A stretch of DNA of 64,000 nt from Cytobacillus massiliigabonensis (lineage in GTDB: Bacteria; Bacillota; Bacilli; Bacillales; Cytobacillaceae). Below the pieces are notes generated by a model. That model was given only the letters and a program-made list of their open reading frames with translations. It had not been told where the DNA came from and did no database searches. The translations under genes and the position numbers were made by a program. Shown in pieces: positions 62,323-64,000 of this stretch. The stretch covers positions 1,257,377-1,321,376 of the forward strand of contig NZ_LT904904.1 in the NCBI RefSeq assembly GCF_900199725.1. The letters are read 5' to 3'. Numbering within the stretch: the first letter of the stretch is position 1; each line of letters begins with the position of its first letter.

Positions 62323-62931
62323 ATGGCGGGAAATCGAGAGTTTTTTAATCGCAGATTGCATTCATTACTTGGTGTTATTCCGATTGGTGTGTTCTTAATT
62401 CAGCATCTTGTAGTGAACCATTTTGCAACAGGAGGAGAAGAGTCGTTTAACAAGGCGGCTGGTTTCATGGAACATCTTCCGTTCCGAATCATTTTAGAGA
62501 CGTTTATTATTTTCATTCCGATATTATTTCATGCAATTTACGGTCTTTATATTGCTTTTACCGCAAAAAATAATGCGAGCAGATTTGGTTTCTTCCGTAA
62601 CTGGATGTTTCTGCTGCAGCGTGTAACTGGTGTTATAACTCTTATATTTATTGTTTGGCATGTTTGGCAGACTCGTGTGCAGGCAGCCTTTGGAGCAGAA
62701 GTAAACTTTCAAATGATGGAGAATATCTTGTCTAATCCATTTATGCTATGGTTCTACATTATTTGTGTCGTGTCAGCAATTTTCCACTTTGCAAATGGAC
62801 TTTGGTCTTTCTGTGTAAGCTGGGGGATTACAATTTCTCCACGCTCTCAGTTAATTTCGACTTATGTAACGATGGGTATTTTTGTAGCCCTTTCAATTGT
62901 GGGTATTCGTGCGATCTTTGCATTTGTTTAA
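62323..62931 (+). CDS. sdhC: Succinate dehydrogenase cytochrome b558 subunit
   Basis: A 202-residue membrane anchor of complex II (B. subtilis SdhC 202). ATG 62323 follows GGGGGG. Five hydrophobic segments; the His residues in RLHSLLGVIPIGVFLIQHLV, PILFHAIYGLY, FIVWHVWQTRV and AIFHFANGLWSF are the likely ligands of the two hemes. It carries electrons from succinate oxidation to menaquinone. The operon continues with sdhA 78 bases later. Confidence 0.95.
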   Translation: MAGNREFFNRRLHSLLGVIPIGVFLIQHLVVNHFATGGEESFNKAAGFMEHLPFRIILETFIIFIPILFHAIYGLYIAFTAKNNASRFGFFRNWMFLLQRVTGVITLIFIVWHVWQTRVQAAFGAEVNFQMMENILSNPFMLWFYIICVVSAIFHFANGLWSFCVSWGITISPRSQLISTYVTMGIFVALSIVGIRAIFAFV

Positions 62932-63009
62932 TAGAAAATTAAAAACTATCAAACTCGGTTCGGTCTTTGATAAAGTTTGGATTTACTAAGTATTAGGGAG
63001 TGAGTCACA

Positions 63010-64000
63010 ATGGGTAAAGGTAAGGTTATCGTTGTCGGCGGTGGTCTAGCTGGCTTAATGGCAACAATTAAAGTTGCGGAAACAGGGACTCCGGTTGAAC
63101 TATTTTCTTTAGTGCCGGTCAAACGATCTCACTCTGTTTGTGCCCAAGGCGGTATTAACGGAGCGGTAAACACAAAAGGAGAAGGGGATTCTCCGTGGAT
63201 TCATTTTGACGATACAATCTATGGCGGAGACTTCTTAGCAAATCAGCCTCCTGTTAAAGCGATGGCAGAAGCGGCACCAGGAATTATTCACTTATTGGAT
63301 CGTATGGGTGTAATGTTTAACCGTACGCCTGAAGGATTACTTGACTTCCGCCGTTTTGGAGGAACACAGCATCACCGTACGGCATTTGCAGGGGCAACAA
63401 CTGGCCAGCAATTGCTTTATGCGTTGGACGAGCAGGTGCGCCGTCATGAAGTTGCTGGATTAGTAACAAAGTATGAGGGTTGGGAATTTCTAGGTGCGGT
63501 TGTTGATGATGAAGGCATTTGCCGCGGAGTTGTTGCTCAAAACTTAACTTCGATGGAAATTAAATCATTTGCGGGCGATGCGGTGATTATGGCAACAGGT
63601 GGTCCTGGAATTATCTTTGGAAAATCAACGAACTCTGTAATTAATACTGGTTCGGCTGCATCAATCGTTTATCAGCAAGGTGTCTATTATGCGAATGGTG
63701 AGTTTATTCAAATTCACCCGACAGCGATTCCTGGGGATGACAAGCTTCGTTTAATGAGTGAATCAGCCCGTGGGGAAGGTGGTCGTATCTGGACTTATAA
63801 GGACGGTAAACCATGGTATTTCTTAGAAGAGAAGTATCCTGCTTACGGAAACCTTGTTCCTCGTGATATTGCAACACGTGAAATCTTCGATGTTTGTGTG
63901 AGTCAGAAGTTAGGAATCAATGGGGAAAACATGGTTTACCTTGATCTCTCACATAAAGATCCACACGAACTTGATGTTAAACTTGGTGGCATTATTGAAA
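63010..64000 (+). CDS. sdhA: Succinate dehydrogenase flavoprotein subunit (partial)
   Basis: The N-terminal 330 residues of SdhA; the window ends inside the gene. ATG 63010 follows AGGGAGTGAG. The FAD-binding motif VIVVGGGLAGLMATIKVAE, the flavinylation segment KRSHSVCAQGGINGAVNTKG, FGGTQHHRTAFAGATTGQQL, IMATGGPGIIFGKSTNS and the substrate region QIHPTAIPGDDKLRLMSESA with ARGEGGRIW are all present. It oxidises succinate to fumarate in the TCA cycle. Confidence 0.97.
   Translation, partial: MGKGKVIVVGGGLAGLMATIKVAETGTPVELFSLVPVKRSHSVCAQGGINGAVNTKGEGDSPWIHFDDTIYGGDFLANQPPVKAMAEAAPGIIHLLDRMGVMFNRTPEGLLDFRRFGGTQHHRTAFAGATTGQQLLYALDEQVRRHEVAGLVTKYEGWEFLGAVVDDEGICRGVVAQNLTSMEIKSFAGDAVIMATGGPGIIFGKSTNSVINTGSAASIVYQQGVYYANGEFIQIHPTAIPGDDKLRLMSESARGEGGRIWTYKDGKPWYFLEEKYPAYGNLVPRDIATREIFDVCVSQKLGINGENMVYLDLSHKDPHELDVKLGGIIE

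Overview
The window is chromosomal DNA from a low-GC, spore-forming member of the Bacillaceae. Three things point there: long collinearity with the Bacillus subtilis pyk-citZ-phoPR-polA-dnaBI-thrS-pheST-mutSB-uvrC-lysC-sdhCA region, spore genes (sspI, a cotY/cotZ-type coat gene, SPOCS-like coat genes), and Gram-positive regulatory RNAs (two T-boxes, an L20 leader, a lysine riboswitch). No tRNA, rRNA, prophage, insertion sequence or CRISPR array was seen.

Layout. 1-6.7 kb: end of pyk, fxsA, ytvI, then the TCA genes citZ, icd and mdh. 6.8-12.6 kb: a MaoC-fold gene, the phosphate two-component system phoPR, and hflKC. 12.7-23.3 kb: polA-mutM-ytaF-coaE, gapB, speD, nrdR and the helicase-loading genes dnaB-dnaI. 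23.5-30.5 kb: ytxC, T-box-controlled thrS, the infC-rpmI-rplT operon with its L20 leader, small membrane-protein genes and a dUTPase. 30.6-32.5 kb: a GntR-ABC module with its own operator. 32.6-38.4 kb is the accessory part: a NERD-domain gene, an array of 13 tandem 52-bp repeats, three related spore-surface genes and a cotY/cotZ gene. 38.5-51.5 kb: an M42 peptidase, sspI, a SpoU methylase, T-box-controlled pheST, rnhC, zapA, cvpA, polX, mutS2 and yshE. 51.6-57.3 kb: the fatty-acid beta-oxidation set lcfA, fadR, fadB, etfB, etfA. 57.4-64 kb: trxA, uvrC, riboswitch-controlled lysC, yslB, sdhC and the start of sdhA.

How the genes work together. Central carbon flow (pyk, citZ, icd, mdh, gapB, sdhCA) and fatty-acid degradation feed each other. 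Carbon control is visible in the sequence: a consensus cre at sdhC, a one-mismatch cre at citZ, two CcpN-type sites at gapB, and a FadR-like operator at the fadR operon promoter. Replication and repair genes (polA, mutM, dnaB, dnaI, polX, mutS2, uvrC, rnhC) form another theme.

The most unusual signal is a dense family of intergenic palindromic elements, about 14 copies in two size classes (about 123-126 bp and about 150 bp). Their arms change sequence but keep base pairing, and the main class keeps a TAAAGAACA loop. One copy sits inside the pheS T-box leader, and another lies between the fadR promoter/operator and the fadR start codon. Other points of note are the 52-bp array, a structured speD leader that can mask its Shine-Dalgarno, an ATT start for infC, and an unlisted 27-residue membrane-peptide gene after yshE.
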